Shown one piece after another: positions 46,959-58,196 of a stretch of DNA of 64,000 nucleotides. Where the stretch lies: the NCBI GenBank assembly GCA_902596205.1, contig CACJSY010000005.1, forward strand, positions 31,677 through 95,676, read 5' to 3'. The translations under genes and the position numbers were made by a program. The DNA is from an uncultured Pelagibacteraceae bacterium. GTDB taxonomy: Bacteria > Pseudomonadota > Alphaproteobacteria > Pelagibacterales > Pelagibacteraceae. Under the pieces are notes generated by a model. That model saw only the letters and a list, made by a program, of their open reading frames with translations, made no database searches and was not told where the DNA came from. The number at the start of each line of letters is the position of its first letter. Positions within the stretch are counted from its first letter, which is position 1.

Positions 46959-48877
46959 TGGTTAGACTTATCAAGCAAATAAACTTTCCTGCAGATTTAA
47001 GAAAATTTAAAAAAGATGATCTGAGACAAATTTCAGACGAATTAAGAGATGAGTTAATTGATGTTGTCTCCGAGACAGGAGGACATCTAGGCGCCGGCCT
47101 AGGAGTGGTTGAATTAACTGTAGCTTTACATTATGTCTTTAACACTCCTAAAGATAAATTAGTTTGGGACGTTAGTCATCAATGTTATCCTCATAAAATT
47201 ATAACTGGTAGAAGGGATAGAATTAAGACCCTAAGGAAGGGCGGTGGATTATCTGGATTTACAAAACGAACTGAAAGTGAATATGATCCTTTTGGAGCAG
47301 CACATAGTTCAACATCTATTTCCTCGACTTTAGGAATGGCTGTAGCAAAAAAATTATCAAATGACAAAAATAATGTCATAGCTGTAATTGGAGACGGCGC
47401 TATGAGTGCAGGGATGGCTTATGAGGCAATGAATAATGCTGGAGTTTTAAAATCTAACTTAATAGTTGTTTTAAATGACAACGATATGTCGATTGCTAGA
47501 CCGGTGGGAGCTATGAGTAACTATTTAGCCAAACTATTATCCGGAAAATTATATTTTAGTCTAAGAGAAACTATAAAAATGATAATTTCATCTTTTTCCA
47601 AAAGGTTTAGTCAGAAAGCTGGTAAAGCTGAAGATCTATTTAGAAATATTGTTACCGGAGGAACATTATTTAATGAGTTAGGATTTTATTATGTAGGTCC
47701 AATTGATGGACATGATGTAGAAAATTTAGTCCAGATTTTTGAAAATGTAAAAAATTCAAATCATCAAGGCCCTGTATTGATACATGTGAGAACGCAAAAG
47801 GGTAAAGGTTATAAGCCTGCTGAAGACTCAGGTGATAAATATCACGGCGTCTCAAAATTTAATATTTCAACAGGAGAGCAAACAAAATCTAAGTCAAACA
47901 TTCCCTCTTACACTAAAGTGTTTGCTGAAACTTTAATCAAACATGCAGAGCAAGATACAAAAATCGTTGGTATTACTGGTGCAATGCCTTCAGGGACAGG
48001 ATTGAACTTATTTGAAAAAAAATTTCCTGATCGAACTTTTGATGTTGGAATAGCAGAACAACATGCAGTTACTTTTGCAGCAGGATTAGCAACAGAAGGT
48101 TATAAACCCTATGCAGCGATTTACTCTACTTTTTTACAAAGAGCTTACGATCAAGTAGTACATGATGTAGCTTTACAATCATTACCAGTAAGATTTGCTA
48201 TAGATCGTGCAGGATTAGTAGGTGCTGATGGACCTACACACGCTGGTTCATTTGATATTACTTATTTATCAACTTTACCTAATTTTGTGGTTATGGCTGC
48301 GAGCGATGAAGCTGAACTCGTAAAAATGATTAATACCTCAGTTAATATAAATGATCGTCCTTCAGCTTTTAGATATCCTCGTGGTAATGGCGTTGGAGTT
48401 GAACTACCTTCAACAAAGGAAGTTTTAGAAATCGGAAAAGGTAGAATTATTAGAGATGGAAAAAAAGTAGCTTTATTAAATTTTGGCACAAGACTTGAAG
48501 AATGCAAAAAAGCTTCAGATAAACTTTCAAAAAAAGGAGTAGAATGTACCATTGTGGATGCTAGATTTGCCAAACCACTAGATGAAAAATTAATAATTGA
48601 AATTGCAACCAATCATGAAGTACTAATAACAATAGAAGAGGGTTCAATCGGTGGTTTTGGATCTCACGTGTCTCAATTATTATCTGAAAGAGGTGTATTT
48701 GATACTGGTTTGAAATTCAGATCTATGATTTTACCAGATATTTTTATCGATCAAGATACCCCTGAAAAAATGTATGAAACAGCAGGTTTAGACAGTTTAT
48801 CAATATCTAATAAAGTAGAAGAAACTTTAAATTCAAAAATAATATTAGCAAAAAATAAAAATAAATTTACAAACTAA
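46958..48877 (+). CDS. dxs: 1-deoxy-D-xylulose-5-phosphate synthase
   Basis: A full-length 639-residue thiamine-diphosphate enzyme with [32 protein letters not shown], the TPP motif [18 protein letters not shown] and [13 protein letters not shown]. It makes DXP from pyruvate and glyceraldehyde-3-phosphate, the first step of the MEP isoprenoid pathway, and sits with ispA. Its stop overlaps that of the convergent aroC by 4 bases. Confidence 0.97.
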   Translation: MVRLIKQINFPADLRKFKKDDLRQISDELRDELIDVVSETGGHLGAGLGVVELTVALHYVFNTPKDKLVWDVSHQCYPHKIITGRRDRIKTLRKGGGLSGFTKRTESEYDPFGAAHSSTSISSTLGMAVAKKLSNDKNNVIAVIGDGAMSAGMAYEAMNNAGVLKSNLIVVLNDNDMSIARPVGAMSNYLAKLLSGKLYFSLRETIKMIISSFSKRFSQKAGKAEDLFRNIVTGGTLFNELGFYYVGPIDGHDVENLVQIFENVKNSNHQGPVLIHVRTQKGKGYKPAEDSGDKYHGVSKFNISTGEQTKSKSNIPSYTKVFAETLIKHAEQDTKIVGITGAMPSGTGLNLFEKKFPDRTFDVGIAEQHAVTFAAGLATEGYKPYAAIYSTFLQRAYDQVVHDVALQSLPVRFAIDRAGLVGADGPTHAGSFDITYLSTLPNFVVMAASDEAELVKMINTSVNINDRPSAFRYPRGNGVGVELPSTKEVLEIGKGRIIRDGKKVALLNFGTRLEECKKASDKLSKKGVECTIVDARFAKPLDEKLIIEIATNHEVLITIEEGSIGGFGSHVSQLLSERGVFDTGLKFRSMILPDIFIDQDTPEKMYETAGLDSLSISNKVEETLNSKIILAKNKNKFTN

Positions 48878-49956
48878 CCACACTGAGCTTTATGCATTAG
48901 CAAGTGATCTAAAAGCACACAGCTAATCATTGCCTCACCAATTGGTACAGCTCTAATACCAACACATGGATCGTGCCTTCCTCTTACAGATATTTTCGTA
49001 TTTTTCCCTTTTTTATCAATTGTGTCTCTGCTTGTTAATATTGAAGATGTAGGTTTAACTGCAAAAGATGCAATTATGTCTTGGCCTGAAGAAATTCCAC
49101 CTAAAATACCTCCAGCTTTGTTCGATTTAAATTTTATTCCTCCAGAATCTTTACCCATCTCATCTGAGTTTTCTTCTCCACTTAAAAAAGCTGCATTCAT
49201 ACCAGCGCCGATATTAACGCCCTTAACTGCATTAATGCTCATTAGTGCGGCAGCGATATCAGTATCTAGTTTTGAGTAAATTGGGGCGCCTAAACCCACA
49301 GGAATTCCAGAAGCTCTTAATTCAATAATTGCTCCACATGATGAACCTGCTTTTCTCACAGCTAGAAGATATTTTTCCCAAAGTTTCACAGATTTTTTAT
49401 CAGGGCAGAAAAAGGGATTTTTTCTGATTTCTTTATTATCCCAATTTAATTTATCACAAGACATTAATCCTAATTGTGTAACTGCACCAATTATATTGAA
49501 TTTTAACCCTAACATTTTTTTTAAAACAATTTTAGCAATTGCACCCGCAGCAACTCTACAAGCAGTTTCTCTTGCAGACTGTCTGCCACCACCTCTAAAA
49601 TCTCTAATTCCATATTTCTTAAAATAAGTATAATCAGCATGCCCTGGTCTAAATTTATTTTTTATGGTTTCGTAATCTCTAGATCTTTTATCTTCATTGT
49701 GGATTATAATTGAAATAGGCGTACCAGTTGTTTTACCCTCAAATACTCCTGATAGAATTAAAGCTTTATCTGACTCTTTTCGCTGTGTAGTAAACTTTGA
49801 CTGTCCAGGCCTTCTTCTATCCATATCTTTTTGAATATCCCTCTCTGATAAAGGGATATTGGGCGGGCAACCATCAATAACACAACCAATAGCTGGCCCA
49901 TGAGACTCCCCCCAAGTAGTAAACCTAAAAATTTTTCCAAAAGTATTAAAAGACAT
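48874..49956 (-). CDS. aroC: Chorismate synthase
   Basis: The 360-residue protein shows [20 protein letters not shown] (11-30), [14 protein letters not shown] and [20 protein letters not shown] with GGRQSARET following: classic AroC FMN/EPSP-binding motifs. It forms chorismate from EPSP, the last shared step to aromatic amino acids and folate. It is divergent from pdxH across 34 bases. Confidence 0.97.
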   Translation of the reverse strand: MSFNTFGKIFRFTTWGESHGPAIGCVIDGCPPNIPLSERDIQKDMDRRRPGQSKFTTQRKESDKALILSGVFEGKTTGTPISIIIHNEDKRSRDYETIKNKFRPGHADYTYFKKYGIRDFRGGGRQSARETACRVAAGAIAKIVLKKMLGLKFNIIGAVTQLGLMSCDKLNWDNKEIRKNPFFCPDKKSVKLWEKYLLAVRKAGSSCGAIIELRASGIPVGLGAPIYSKLDTDIAAALMSINAVKGVNIGAGMNAAFLSGEENSDEMGKDSGGIKFKSNKAGGILGGISSGQDIIASFAVKPTSSILTSRDTIDKKGKNTKISVRGRHDPCVGIRAVPIGEAMISCVLLDHLLMHKAQCG

Positions 49957-49990
49957 AGATAATTAATGTATAAATTATTTTAAAGAAATT

Positions 49991-50623
49991 ATGAATCAAA
50001 AAAATGGCAAAAATTCACTGGGCATCGATATTTGCTTTGAAGACCTGGACAACCCTATAGAATTGTTCAAAAAGTGGTTTTCAAAAGCAGAAGAAAGCGA
50101 AATAAATGATCCGAATGCTGTTGCTGTTGCAACTTCAAACAAAGAAAACCAACCAAATGTCAGGATGGTATTGCTCAAGGGTTTGAGCGACAAGGGATTT
50201 GTTTTTTATACTAATTTTCAAAGTAGAAAAGGCGGTGAACTGAAAGAGAATCAAAAAGCATCAATGTGTTTTCATTGGAAGAGTTTAAGGCGTCAAGTAA
50301 GAACCATCGGAAGAGTAGAGGAAGTTTCGAAAAAAGAAGCTGATGAATATTTTAATTCTCGACCATATAAAAATAGAATAGGAGCATGGGCATCTACGCA
50401 ATCAAAAGTACTCGATAAAAGAGAAACTTTCTTAGATAAAATTAAAGAGTTTGAAAAAAAATATCCTGATCAAAATAATGTTCCGCGACCACCACACTGG
50501 TCTGGGTGGAGACTGCTACCAGATGAAATAGAATTTTGGTTGGATGGTGAAGGAAGAATTCATGAAAGATTAAATTACAAAAAAAAAGAGGGTAGATGGG
50601 AAAAAGAACTTCTTTATCCTTAA
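49991..50623 (+). CDS. pdxH: Pyridoxamine 5'-phosphate oxidase
   Basis: The 210-residue protein contains RMVLLKGLSDKGFVFYTNFQ, SRKGGELKENQKASMCFHW and the C-terminal RPPHWSGWRLLPDEIEFW with RLHERL-like RIHERLNYK, fixing PdxH. It oxidises PNP or PMP to the cofactor PLP with FMN and O2. Its end overlaps the convergent prenyl synthase gene by 4 bases. Confidence 0.95.
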   Translation: MNQKNGKNSLGIDICFEDLDNPIELFKKWFSKAEESEINDPNAVAVATSNKENQPNVRMVLLKGLSDKGFVFYTNFQSRKGGELKENQKASMCFHWKSLRRQVRTIGRVEEVSKKEADEYFNSRPYKNRIGAWASTQSKVLDKRETFLDKIKEFEKKYPDQNNVPRPPHWSGWRLLPDEIEFWLDGEGRIHERLNYKKKEGRWEKELLYP

Positions 50624-51639
50624 TAGGATCTGCAAAGACTAAAGCTTGTTAAATTTTGTAAGATTTTTTTATCTTCTGTATCTGGAAAAATTGCCAAAGA
50701 GTCGTAAGAAACATTTACAAAATACTCTGCTTTTTTAAAAGTAGCTTCAACTGCTTTATATTTATAAATTAAAGCAAGTGTCTCACTAAAGTCATCTTCA
50801 TTTCTTTTTTCTTTTTTCATAATTTCAGTTAAGAAACTTTTTTCTTCATCATTTCCTTTTTGAAAAATAGTAATTAATGGTAGAGTTACTTTACCTTCAA
50901 AAAAATCTTTGCCGATCTCTTTTCCAAATAACTTCTCTTTAGCAAAATAATCAAGAGCATCATCTGCGATTTGAAAAGCCAAACCTAGATTTCTTCCATA
51001 AGATTCTAAGGCTTTTTTTTCTTTGTCGTTGCCCCCAGATAAGCAAGCTCCAGTTTTAGTGGCAGCAGAAAAAAGTGAAGCAGTTTTTAAGTTAATTATT
51101 TCTATATATGTTTCTTCGAGAAGGTCAGCTTCACCTTTGTGCTGAAGCTGTAAAACTTCACCTTGCGCAATTTTTGCAGATGTTGATGATAATAATTTTA
51201 ATATTTCTAAATCACCATCTTCTACCATCATCTCAAAACATCTACTAAGTAAATAGTCTCCAACTAAAATAGATGATTGATTGCCCCAAATTGAATTTGT
51301 TGTTTTGACTCCTCTTCGTAAATCGCTTTCGTCAATGACATCATCGTGTAATAAAGTTGCTGAATGAATTAGTTCAACACATGCAGCCAAATTTATATCT
51401 CTGCTGTCCTCTCTATAACCAGTTAATTTTGCGGCTTCTAACGTTAATAATGCTCTTAATCTTTTTCCACCTGAATTTAGGTGATGATTGCTCATTTTTT
51501 TTATAAGATTAACTTCACTTTTTAATTTTTGCTCAATAAGGCCTTCAACTTTTTGAAGTTTTTTACTAAGATGGTTTTTAAGTTCTAAGTAAGCAGAATT
51601 TGCTGATTTTTTTAGCGGTACTACTGATCCCATATGCAA
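50620..51639 (-). CDS. ispB: Long-chain polyprenyl diphosphate synthase
   Basis: The 339-residue prenyl synthase has LLHDDVIDESDLRRG (first DDxxD) and QIADDALDYF (second), with NSGGKRLRALLTLEAAKL early. The pattern matches octaprenyl/decaprenyl diphosphate synthases that build the ubiquinone side chain. Two close starts exist (Met1 and Met3); neither has a strong ribosome site. The 141 bases upstream, before the S49 peptidase, are AT-rich with one small GC-rich patch. Confidence 0.9.
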   Translation of the reverse strand: MHMGSVVPLKKSANSAYLELKNHLSKKLQKVEGLIEQKLKSEVNLIKKMSNHHLNSGGKRLRALLTLEAAKLTGYREDSRDINLAACVELIHSATLLHDDVIDESDLRRGVKTTNSIWGNQSSILVGDYLLSRCFEMMVEDGDLEILKLLSSTSAKIAQGEVLQLQHKGEADLLEETYIEIINLKTASLFSAATKTGACLSGGNDKEKKALESYGRNLGLAFQIADDALDYFAKEKLFGKEIGKDFFEGKVTLPLITIFQKGNDEEKSFLTEIMKKEKRNEDDFSETLALIYKYKAVEATFKKAEYFVNVSYDSLAIFPDTEDKKILQNLTSFSLCRSY

Positions 51640-51780
51640 TATTTATATTTGTTTTTGAGCAATAATAAATTTTTTAATGGTAACGTGGTGACGCACCCAT
51701 AATTCAACTATAAGTAGCGCATTTATTAATTAAAATTTAGATTATTACTGTTATAAGAATAAAATAATCGTCGTAAAAAT

Positions 51781-52593
51781 ATGTTTTCATTTTTTAAAAA
51801 AAAAAAAGTTGTTCCCCACGTTAGACTCACAGGGATTATTGGTTCAGCTGGTAGATTTAAGCAAGGCATGGAATTAGCTAATCAAAGAGATATTTTAAAA
51901 AAAGCCTTTTCAGTAAAAAAGATCACTCATGTGGCTATATCAATAAATTCACCTGGGGGTTCACCGGTTCAATCACATTTGATTTATAGTTATATTAGAC
52001 AGCTTGCAGAAAAAAATAAAGTAAAGGTAATTATTTTTGCTGAAGATGTAGCTGCATCTGGAGGGTATTTTATAGCTTGTGCAGGAGACGAAATATTCGC
52101 TAACTCAAGTTCAATTATTGGCTCAATAGGAGTTATATCGGCTTCTTTTGGTTTTAAAGATTTAATTCAAAAAATTGGAGTAGAGAGAAGAGTTTATACA
52201 GCAGGTAAAAATAAAAGCACTTTAGATCCTTTTAAAGAAGAAAAAGAAGAGGATATTAAAAGATTAAAAAATATACAATTAGAATTGCATGAGGACTTTA
52301 TTAAAGTTGTTGAAAAAAGCAGAGGTTCTAAGCTTAAAGATCCAGAAAAAAATAATATTTTTACGGGCGAATTTTGGACTGGAAAAACTTCACTTGAGCT
52401 TGGGTTAATAGATGGCATAGGAAATGCTGATCAGATTCTTAAAGAAAAATTTGGAGATAAAGTTATTATTAAAAATTTCGAAAAACCAAAAGGATTTATT
52501 GCAAGAAAACTTTCTTCGTCATTTCAAGATCCTATAGATAAACTTGCAAATTTAATTGAAGAAAAATCTATGTGGCAAAAATTTGGTTTGTAA
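51781..52593 (+). CDS. S49 family serine peptidase (SppA/SohB-like)
   Basis: The 270-residue protein has INSPGGSPVQSHLIYSYIR, the catalytic Ser in AEDVAASGGYFIACAGDEIF and the likely general-base Lys in TAGKNKSTLDPF, as in short bacterial SppA. It lacks an obvious signal peptide or membrane span at its N-terminus (MFSFFKKKKV). It may cut membrane-associated remnants. It is directly followed by glyQ with no spacer. Confidence 0.88.
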   Translation: MFSFFKKKKVVPHVRLTGIIGSAGRFKQGMELANQRDILKKAFSVKKITHVAISINSPGGSPVQSHLIYSYIRQLAEKNKVKVIIFAEDVAASGGYFIACAGDEIFANSSSIIGSIGVISASFGFKDLIQKIGVERRVYTAGKNKSTLDPFKEEKEEDIKRLKNIQLELHEDFIKVVEKSRGSKLKDPEKNNIFTGEFWTGKTSLELGLIDGIGNADQILKEKFGDKVIIKNFEKPKGFIARKLSSSFQDPIDKLANLIEEKSMWQKFGL

Positions 52594-53478
52594 ATGCCAG
52601 TAAAAAAAAAAGTTAAAAAAAAATTAAGCTTTCTTTCTTTTCAAGATATTATTATGAATCTTCAAAAGTTTTGGGGTAAAAATGGTTGTGTAATTTTACA
52701 ACCCTACGACTTAGAAGTAGGAGCGGGAACATTCCATCCTGCAACTACATTAAGATCTTTAGGCCCGAAACCATGGAAAGCTGCTTATGTTCAGCCGTCC
52801 AGAAGACCTACAGATGGGAGGTACGGTGAAAATCCAAATCGTCTACAACATTATTATCAATATCAAGTAATAATAAAACCATCTCCTAAAAACATTAAGC
52901 AAACTTTTCTAAAAAGTTTGGCTACAATAGGTATCGATGTAAAAAATCATGATATTCGTTTTGTAGAAGATGATTGGGAAAGCCCAACGCTTGGTGCTTC
53001 AGGACTAGGCTGGGAAGTTTGGTGCGATGGTATGGAGATTACACAATTTACTTATTTTCAACAAATGACAGGATTAGAATGCAAGCCTGTTCCAGTAGAG
53101 ATAACTTACGGTCTTGAGAGATTATGTATGTTTGTTCAAAGTAAAAACAATGTTTTTGATCTTGATTGGAACAATGATGGTGTAAAATATAGAGAAGTTT
53201 TTTTCCAGGCTGAAAAAGAGTTCTCAGCATATAATTTTGAATTTGCAAATACTGAGACCTTGCTTAATAACTTCGAGAGCACCGAAAAAGAGTGTAAATC
53301 TTTGCTTGAAAAAAAACTTTCACTTCCTGCTTATGATCAATGCTTAAAAGCAAGTCATATATTTAATTTATTAGATGCTCGAGGAGTTATAGGGGTAGCA
53401 GAGAGGACTGGATACATAACTAGAATAAGGGAACTAGCAAAAGGTTGTGGTTCATTATGGTTAAGTTCACAAAGCTAA
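52594..53478 (+). CDS. glyQ: Glycyl-tRNA synthetase alpha subunit
   Basis: The 294-residue protein includes [60 protein letters not shown] and [15 protein letters not shown] [16 protein letters not shown], which are diagnostic GlyQ motifs. It is the catalytic class II half of the bacterial alpha2beta2 enzyme. glyS follows 3 bases downstream. The N-terminus has a Lys-rich stretch ([12 protein letters not shown]). Confidence 0.97.
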   Translation: MPVKKKVKKKLSFLSFQDIIMNLQKFWGKNGCVILQPYDLEVGAGTFHPATTLRSLGPKPWKAAYVQPSRRPTDGRYGENPNRLQHYYQYQVIIKPSPKNIKQTFLKSLATIGIDVKNHDIRFVEDDWESPTLGASGLGWEVWCDGMEITQFTYFQQMTGLECKPVPVEITYGLERLCMFVQSKNNVFDLDWNNDGVKYREVFFQAEKEFSAYNFEFANTETLLNNFESTEKECKSLLEKKLSLPAYDQCLKASHIFNLLDARGVIGVAERTGYITRIRELAKGCGSLWLSSQS

Positions 53479-53481
53479 ATT

Positions 53482-55536
53482 ATGACAGAACTTTTATTGG
53501 AACTTTACAGCGAGGAAATTCCACCGCAATTACAAATAGCTGCTAGATCACAATTAAAACAGTCTATTGAAAGCGCATTTAAAGAAAACAGAGTAAATTA
53601 TAAAGAATTATCAGTTTATTCTTCACCAACAAGACTTACTTTATTTGTAAAAGATTTAGCGGAAAAAATAAAAATTGACGCTATGGAAATTAAAGGCCCT
53701 AAAGTAGGTTCGCCTAATGAGGTTTTACGGGGTTTTCTAAAGGCTAAAAATATCAGTGAGAAAGATTTAATTGAAAAAGGAACAGAGAAAGGAAAATTTT
53801 ATTTTATTAAAACACAATCTCAATCAATTTTAGTAGAAGATTTATTAACTAAAATTATTCCAAAATCATTAGCATCAATTACCTGGAAAAAATCAATGAA
53901 ATGGTCAGATCATAATTTGACGTGGGGAAGACCTCTTAGATCAATTTTTTCAAGTTTTAAACATAAAAAATTATCATTTAAGTACGAGCATCTTGATGCA
54001 ACAGACGAAATAATTATTGAGCAAGATTTAATTACAAAAACTAAAAAAGTAAAAGATTTTAAAGATTACCTAAGTTTTTTAAAAAGTAATAAAATAATTG
54101 TTAATCATAAGGAAAGAGAGGAGATTATTCTCAAAAAGATCAACTCGTACTCTCAGTCTAAACAATACAAAAAGAACTTAAACTCAAAGCTTTTAGAAGA
54201 AGTAGTAAACATTGTAGAAAATCCAATCTTACTTCATATAAGTTTTAATAAAAATTATCTTGAAATTCCAAAAGAAATTATAATCTCAACTCTAGAAAAA
54301 AATCAAAGGTATTTCCCAATTTTTGACAGTAGAGACCGATTAACTAATTATTTTTTTGTTGTATCAAATAAAAAAGATGAAAAAAATTTAATTATTAAAG
54401 GAAACAAAAGAGTTGTTGAAGCTAGATTGGCTGACGCTAAGTTTTTTTGGGATAAAGACAAATCAAAAAATCTTATCAAGCAAATAGCAAATCTCAAATC
54501 AGTCACTTTTTATGAAAAACTAGGTACCATCTACGATAAGACTCAAAGATTAAGAAAATTAGCAGGAATGTTATCAGATGATTTAAATATAAATAAAGAA
54601 AAAGTTCAGGTTGCAGCATCAATTTCAAAATCTGATTTATGTTCCGACTTAGTTGGGGAATATCCTGAGCTTCAAGGTATTATGGGAAAATATTTTGCTT
54701 TAGCTCAAGGTTTTGAAGAAGATGTGGCCAATTCAGTGAGTGACCATTATTTGCCGACAGGCCTTACATCAGTTTTGCCCAAAAAACCTTTTAGTTACTC
54801 TATTTCAATTGTAGATAAGGTAGATACTTTAGTTGGTTTTTTTGTTATTGATGAAAAACCTACCAGTTCAAAAGATCCTTTCGCCTTAAGACGAGCAGCG
54901 ATTGGATTACTTAGAATTATTATTGAGAATAAATTAACATTTAAACTAAGAGATTTAATCAGCTACAACATAAGACTTTATCAAGAACAAGGTGTTAAAA
55001 TAATAAATGAGAAAACAGAGCAACAAGTTTTAGAATTTATAAAAGAAAGAATGCGAAACGTATTGAAGTTAAAGAATATTAAAGCTGATATGATAGAGGC
55101 ATCGATTAGTTCTCATGCGGGAGATGATTTTTTAGCTCTTTATGTAAAGACTATTTTAATGAATAAATACAAAAAAAAAGGTGTCGGCCTCAATGCTATC
55201 AGTTCCTATAAAAGAGCATCGAATATATTAGATAAAGCCGGAAAAGGGATCGTTGGTAGACCAGACGCAGTTTTATTTAGAAAAAATGAGGAAAAAATAC
55301 TACATGAAAAAATAAATGAGATTCGGAAAGCTTTTACAGTTAAAGAAGATAATAAAGATTATGAAAGCTTGTTGATAAAGCTTTCTGACACTAAAGAATT
55401 CACGGATAATTTTTTTGACAACGTAGTAGTAAATGATGAAAATCAGGATATTAAAAATAATCGATTAGAGTTGCTAAAAATGTTTTGTAACACTTTTGAC
55501 AACTTTATTGATTTTTCAAAATTAGAAGGTTTGTAA
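53482..55536 (+). CDS. glyS: Glycyl-tRNA synthetase beta subunit
   Basis: The 684-residue protein begins LLLELYSEEIPPQLQIAARS, and has YSSPTRLTLFVKDL, RADAKFF-like RLADAKFFWDKD and DKVDTLVGFFVIDEKPTSSK with DPFALRRAAIG. It binds tRNA-Gly and completes the tetramer with GlyQ. It overlaps ppdK by one base, the alphaproteobacterial glyQ-glyS-ppdK order. Confidence 0.97.
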   Translation: MTELLLELYSEEIPPQLQIAARSQLKQSIESAFKENRVNYKELSVYSSPTRLTLFVKDLAEKIKIDAMEIKGPKVGSPNEVLRGFLKAKNISEKDLIEKGTEKGKFYFIKTQSQSILVEDLLTKIIPKSLASITWKKSMKWSDHNLTWGRPLRSIFSSFKHKKLSFKYEHLDATDEIIIEQDLITKTKKVKDFKDYLSFLKSNKIIVNHKEREEIILKKINSYSQSKQYKKNLNSKLLEEVVNIVENPILLHISFNKNYLEIPKEIIISTLEKNQRYFPIFDSRDRLTNYFFVVSNKKDEKNLIIKGNKRVVEARLADAKFFWDKDKSKNLIKQIANLKSVTFYEKLGTIYDKTQRLRKLAGMLSDDLNINKEKVQVAASISKSDLCSDLVGEYPELQGIMGKYFALAQGFEEDVANSVSDHYLPTGLTSVLPKKPFSYSISIVDKVDTLVGFFVIDEKPTSSKDPFALRRAAIGLLRIIIENKLTFKLRDLISYNIRLYQEQGVKIINEKTEQQVLEFIKERMRNVLKLKNIKADMIEASISSHAGDDFLALYVKTILMNKYKKKGVGLNAISSYKRASNILDKAGKGIVGRPDAVLFRKNEEKILHEKINEIRKAFTVKEDNKDYESLLIKLSDTKEFTDNFFDNVVVNDENQDIKNNRLELLKMFCNTFDNFIDFSKLEGL

Positions 55537-58196
55537 TGACAAAAGTGGTGTTCAGTTTTGATGATAAATCTGCAAAAAAATTAAAGAATAAAAAAAATAT
55601 TCTTGGCGGAAAGGGAGCAAATCTTGGTGAGATGGGTAGATTAGGTTTACCTGTTCCTCCAGGATTTACTATTACAACAGATGTTTGTGATCTTTTTTAC
55701 AAAAATAAAAAAAAATTACCCAAAAAAGTAATACAAAATATTGACTCCGAACTACTAAATATTGAGAAGAAAACTAAAAAGAAATTTGGAGATCTTAAAA
55801 ATCCATTACTAGTCTCAGTAAGATCGGGGGCTAGAATTTCAATGCCAGGCATGATGGATACGATTTTAAATTTAGGCCTAAATGATAAAACAGTTGAATC
55901 TTTAAAAAAGAAAACCTCCAATGGTAGATTTGCGAAAGATAGCTATAGAAGATTTATACAGATGTATAGCAACGTAGTTTTGGGGGTCGAAGGATATTTG
56001 TTTGAAGAGCTAATTGATAATTACAAGTTAACCAAAGGAGTCTTACTAGATACAGATTTAGACGAGAGCGATTGGGATGGCTTAATTCTTAATTTTAAAG
56101 AATTAGTAAAAAAAGAAAAAAAAATTAATTTTCCTCAAGATGTAAAAGAACAGTTATTAGGAGCGATAAATGCTGTATTTTTATCTTGGGAAAGCCAAAG
56201 AGCTAAAACTTATAGAAAATTAAATCAAATTCCAGATCATTGGGGCACAGCTGTAAATGTTCAAGCTATGGTTTTCGGAAATATGGGTGATAATTGTTCA
56301 ACAGGTGTTGCTTTTACTAGAAATCCTTCAACAGGAGAGAATTCTTTTTTTGGAGAATTTTTAATAAACGCGCAGGGTGAAGATGTTGTAGCGGGCACGA
56401 GAACTCCACAATATATTACAAAAAAAGCAAAACAAGCTTCAGGTTCCAAAGATCCTTCAATGGAAGAGGCTATGCCTAAAGTTTATAAAGAACTTGCAAA
56501 AGTATTTCTTAAGTTAGAAAGGCACTATAAGGATATGCAAGACATCGAATTTACAGTTGAAAATAATAAACTTTGGATGCTTCAAACAAGATCTGGAAAA
56601 AGAACTGCTAAAGCAGCAATTAAAATTGCAGTTGATATGGTTAAAGAGAAATTAATTTCAAAAAAAGAAGCAATCAAAAGAATTGATCCAAATACTTTAG
56701 ATACTTTATTACATCCTACTTTAGACGAAAAAGTTGAGAAAGAGGTAATTGCTTCGGGATTACCTGCATCACCCGGAGCTGCAAGTGGTAAAGTTGTTTT
56801 CACTGCTGATGAAGCAGAGAAATTAAACGGGATGATGCAAGATACAATATTAGTGAGGTTAGAAACTTCACCAGAAGATATACATGGAATGCATGCAGCT
56901 AAAGGAATTCTTACTGCAAGAGGAGGAATGACGAGTCACGCTGCAGTAGTAGCAAGAGGAATGGGAAGACCATGTGTTTCAGGTTCAAGTGAAATAACAA
57001 TCGATTATGAGTTAAAACAATTCAAAGCTGGGGAAATAATTATTAAAGAGGGAGATATTATTACTATAGATGGCGGAAGCGGAAAAGTAATGAAAGGGTT
57101 AGTTCCTACTGTTCAACCGGAAATTTCTGGATACTTCTCTACAATAATGAAATGGGCTGATGAATTTAGAAAATTAAAAGTAAGAACAAACGCTGAAACG
57201 GAGTCAGATAGTAAAACTGCTAGAGAATTTGGTGCTGAGGGCATAGGTTTGTGCAGAACTGAGCATATGTTCTTTGATGAGGAGAGAATTCTATCCGTAA
57301 GACAAATGATTTTGTCTAAATCAAAAGATGACAGAAATAGTGCGCTAGATAAACTTCTACCTCACCAAAAAGAGGACTTTAAAAAAATATTTAAAGTTAT
57401 GTCAGGTTTACCTGTAACAGTAAGATTACTAGATCCACCACTCCATGAGTTTTTACCAAAAGCTGACAAAGACATAGAGGAAGTCGCGAGATCCTTAAAT
57501 TTATCAGCTAAAGAGGTTAAAGACAGAATAGCAGAACTTCATGAAGAAAATCCCATGCTTGGACATAGAGGATGTAGACTTGGTATTTCCTTCCCAGAGA
57601 TTTATGAGATGCAATGTAGAGCAATATTTGAAGCTATAGTTGAACTGAAAAAACAAAAAGTAAAAGCAGCTTTTGTAGAAATAATGATACCGCTAGTTTC
57701 AACTGAGTCTGAATTAAAAATTTTAAGAGCATTAGTTAATAAAATTGCTAAAGAAATAGAAAAAGAAAAAAAATTAAAACTTGAATATATGGTAGGCACC
57801 ATGATTGAATTACCAAGAGCCGCTTTACAAGCGAAGTCTATTTCAAAACACGCTGATTTTTTTAGCTTTGGAACGAATGATTTAACTCAAACAACATTTG
57901 GAATAAGCCGGGACGACTCAGGAAAATTTTTAAATGATTATATTGATAATAAAATTTTTGATATAGATCCATTTGTAAGTATAGATCAAAATGGGGTAGG
58001 CGAACTTGTAGAAATAGCGTCTTCCAGAGGAAGAAAGACAAATAAAAATATCAAGTTAGGTATTTGCGGTGAACACGGGGGCGATCCAAAGAGTATTGAA
58101 TTTTGTTCTAAAACGGGACTAAACTATGTTTCCTGCTCTCCATTTAGAGTACCAGTCGCACGATTAGCAGCAGCTCAAGCAGAACTATCTAAATAA
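55536..58196 (+). CDS. ppdK: Pyruvate, phosphate dikinase
   Basis: The 886-residue protein is full length. It has the nucleotide-binding domain (GGKGANLGEMGRLGLPVPPG), the phosphohistidine swivel GGMTSHAAVVARGMGRPCVS, and the PEP/pyruvate barrel with GICGEHGGDPKS and VSCSPFRVPVARLAAAQ. It interconverts pyruvate and PEP with ATP and phosphate, a reversible step suited to gluconeogenesis in SAR11. Its end overlaps the convergent nadC by 12 bases. Confidence 0.98.
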   Translation: MTKVVFSFDDKSAKKLKNKKNILGGKGANLGEMGRLGLPVPPGFTITTDVCDLFYKNKKKLPKKVIQNIDSELLNIEKKTKKKFGDLKNPLLVSVRSGARISMPGMMDTILNLGLNDKTVESLKKKTSNGRFAKDSYRRFIQMYSNVVLGVEGYLFEELIDNYKLTKGVLLDTDLDESDWDGLILNFKELVKKEKKINFPQDVKEQLLGAINAVFLSWESQRAKTYRKLNQIPDHWGTAVNVQAMVFGNMGDNCSTGVAFTRNPSTGENSFFGEFLINAQGEDVVAGTRTPQYITKKAKQASGSKDPSMEEAMPKVYKELAKVFLKLERHYKDMQDIEFTVENNKLWMLQTRSGKRTAKAAIKIAVDMVKEKLISKKEAIKRIDPNTLDTLLHPTLDEKVEKEVIASGLPASPGAASGKVVFTADEAEKLNGMMQDTILVRLETSPEDIHGMHAAKGILTARGGMTSHAAVVARGMGRPCVSGSSEITIDYELKQFKAGEIIIKEGDIITIDGGSGKVMKGLVPTVQPEISGYFSTIMKWADEFRKLKVRTNAETESDSKTAREFGAEGIGLCRTEHMFFDEERILSVRQMILSKSKDDRNSALDKLLPHQKEDFKKIFKVMSGLPVTVRLLDPPLHEFLPKADKDIEEVARSLNLSAKEVKDRIAELHEENPMLGHRGCRLGISFPEIYEMQCRAIFEAIVELKKQKVKAAFVEIMIPLVSTESELKILRALVNKIAKEIEKEKKLKLEYMVGTMIELPRAALQAKSISKHADFFSFGTNDLTQTTFGISRDDSGKFLNDYIDNKIFDIDPFVSIDQNGVGELVEIASSRGRKTNKNIKLGICGEHGGDPKSIEFCSKTGLNYVSCSPFRVPVARLAAAQAELSK

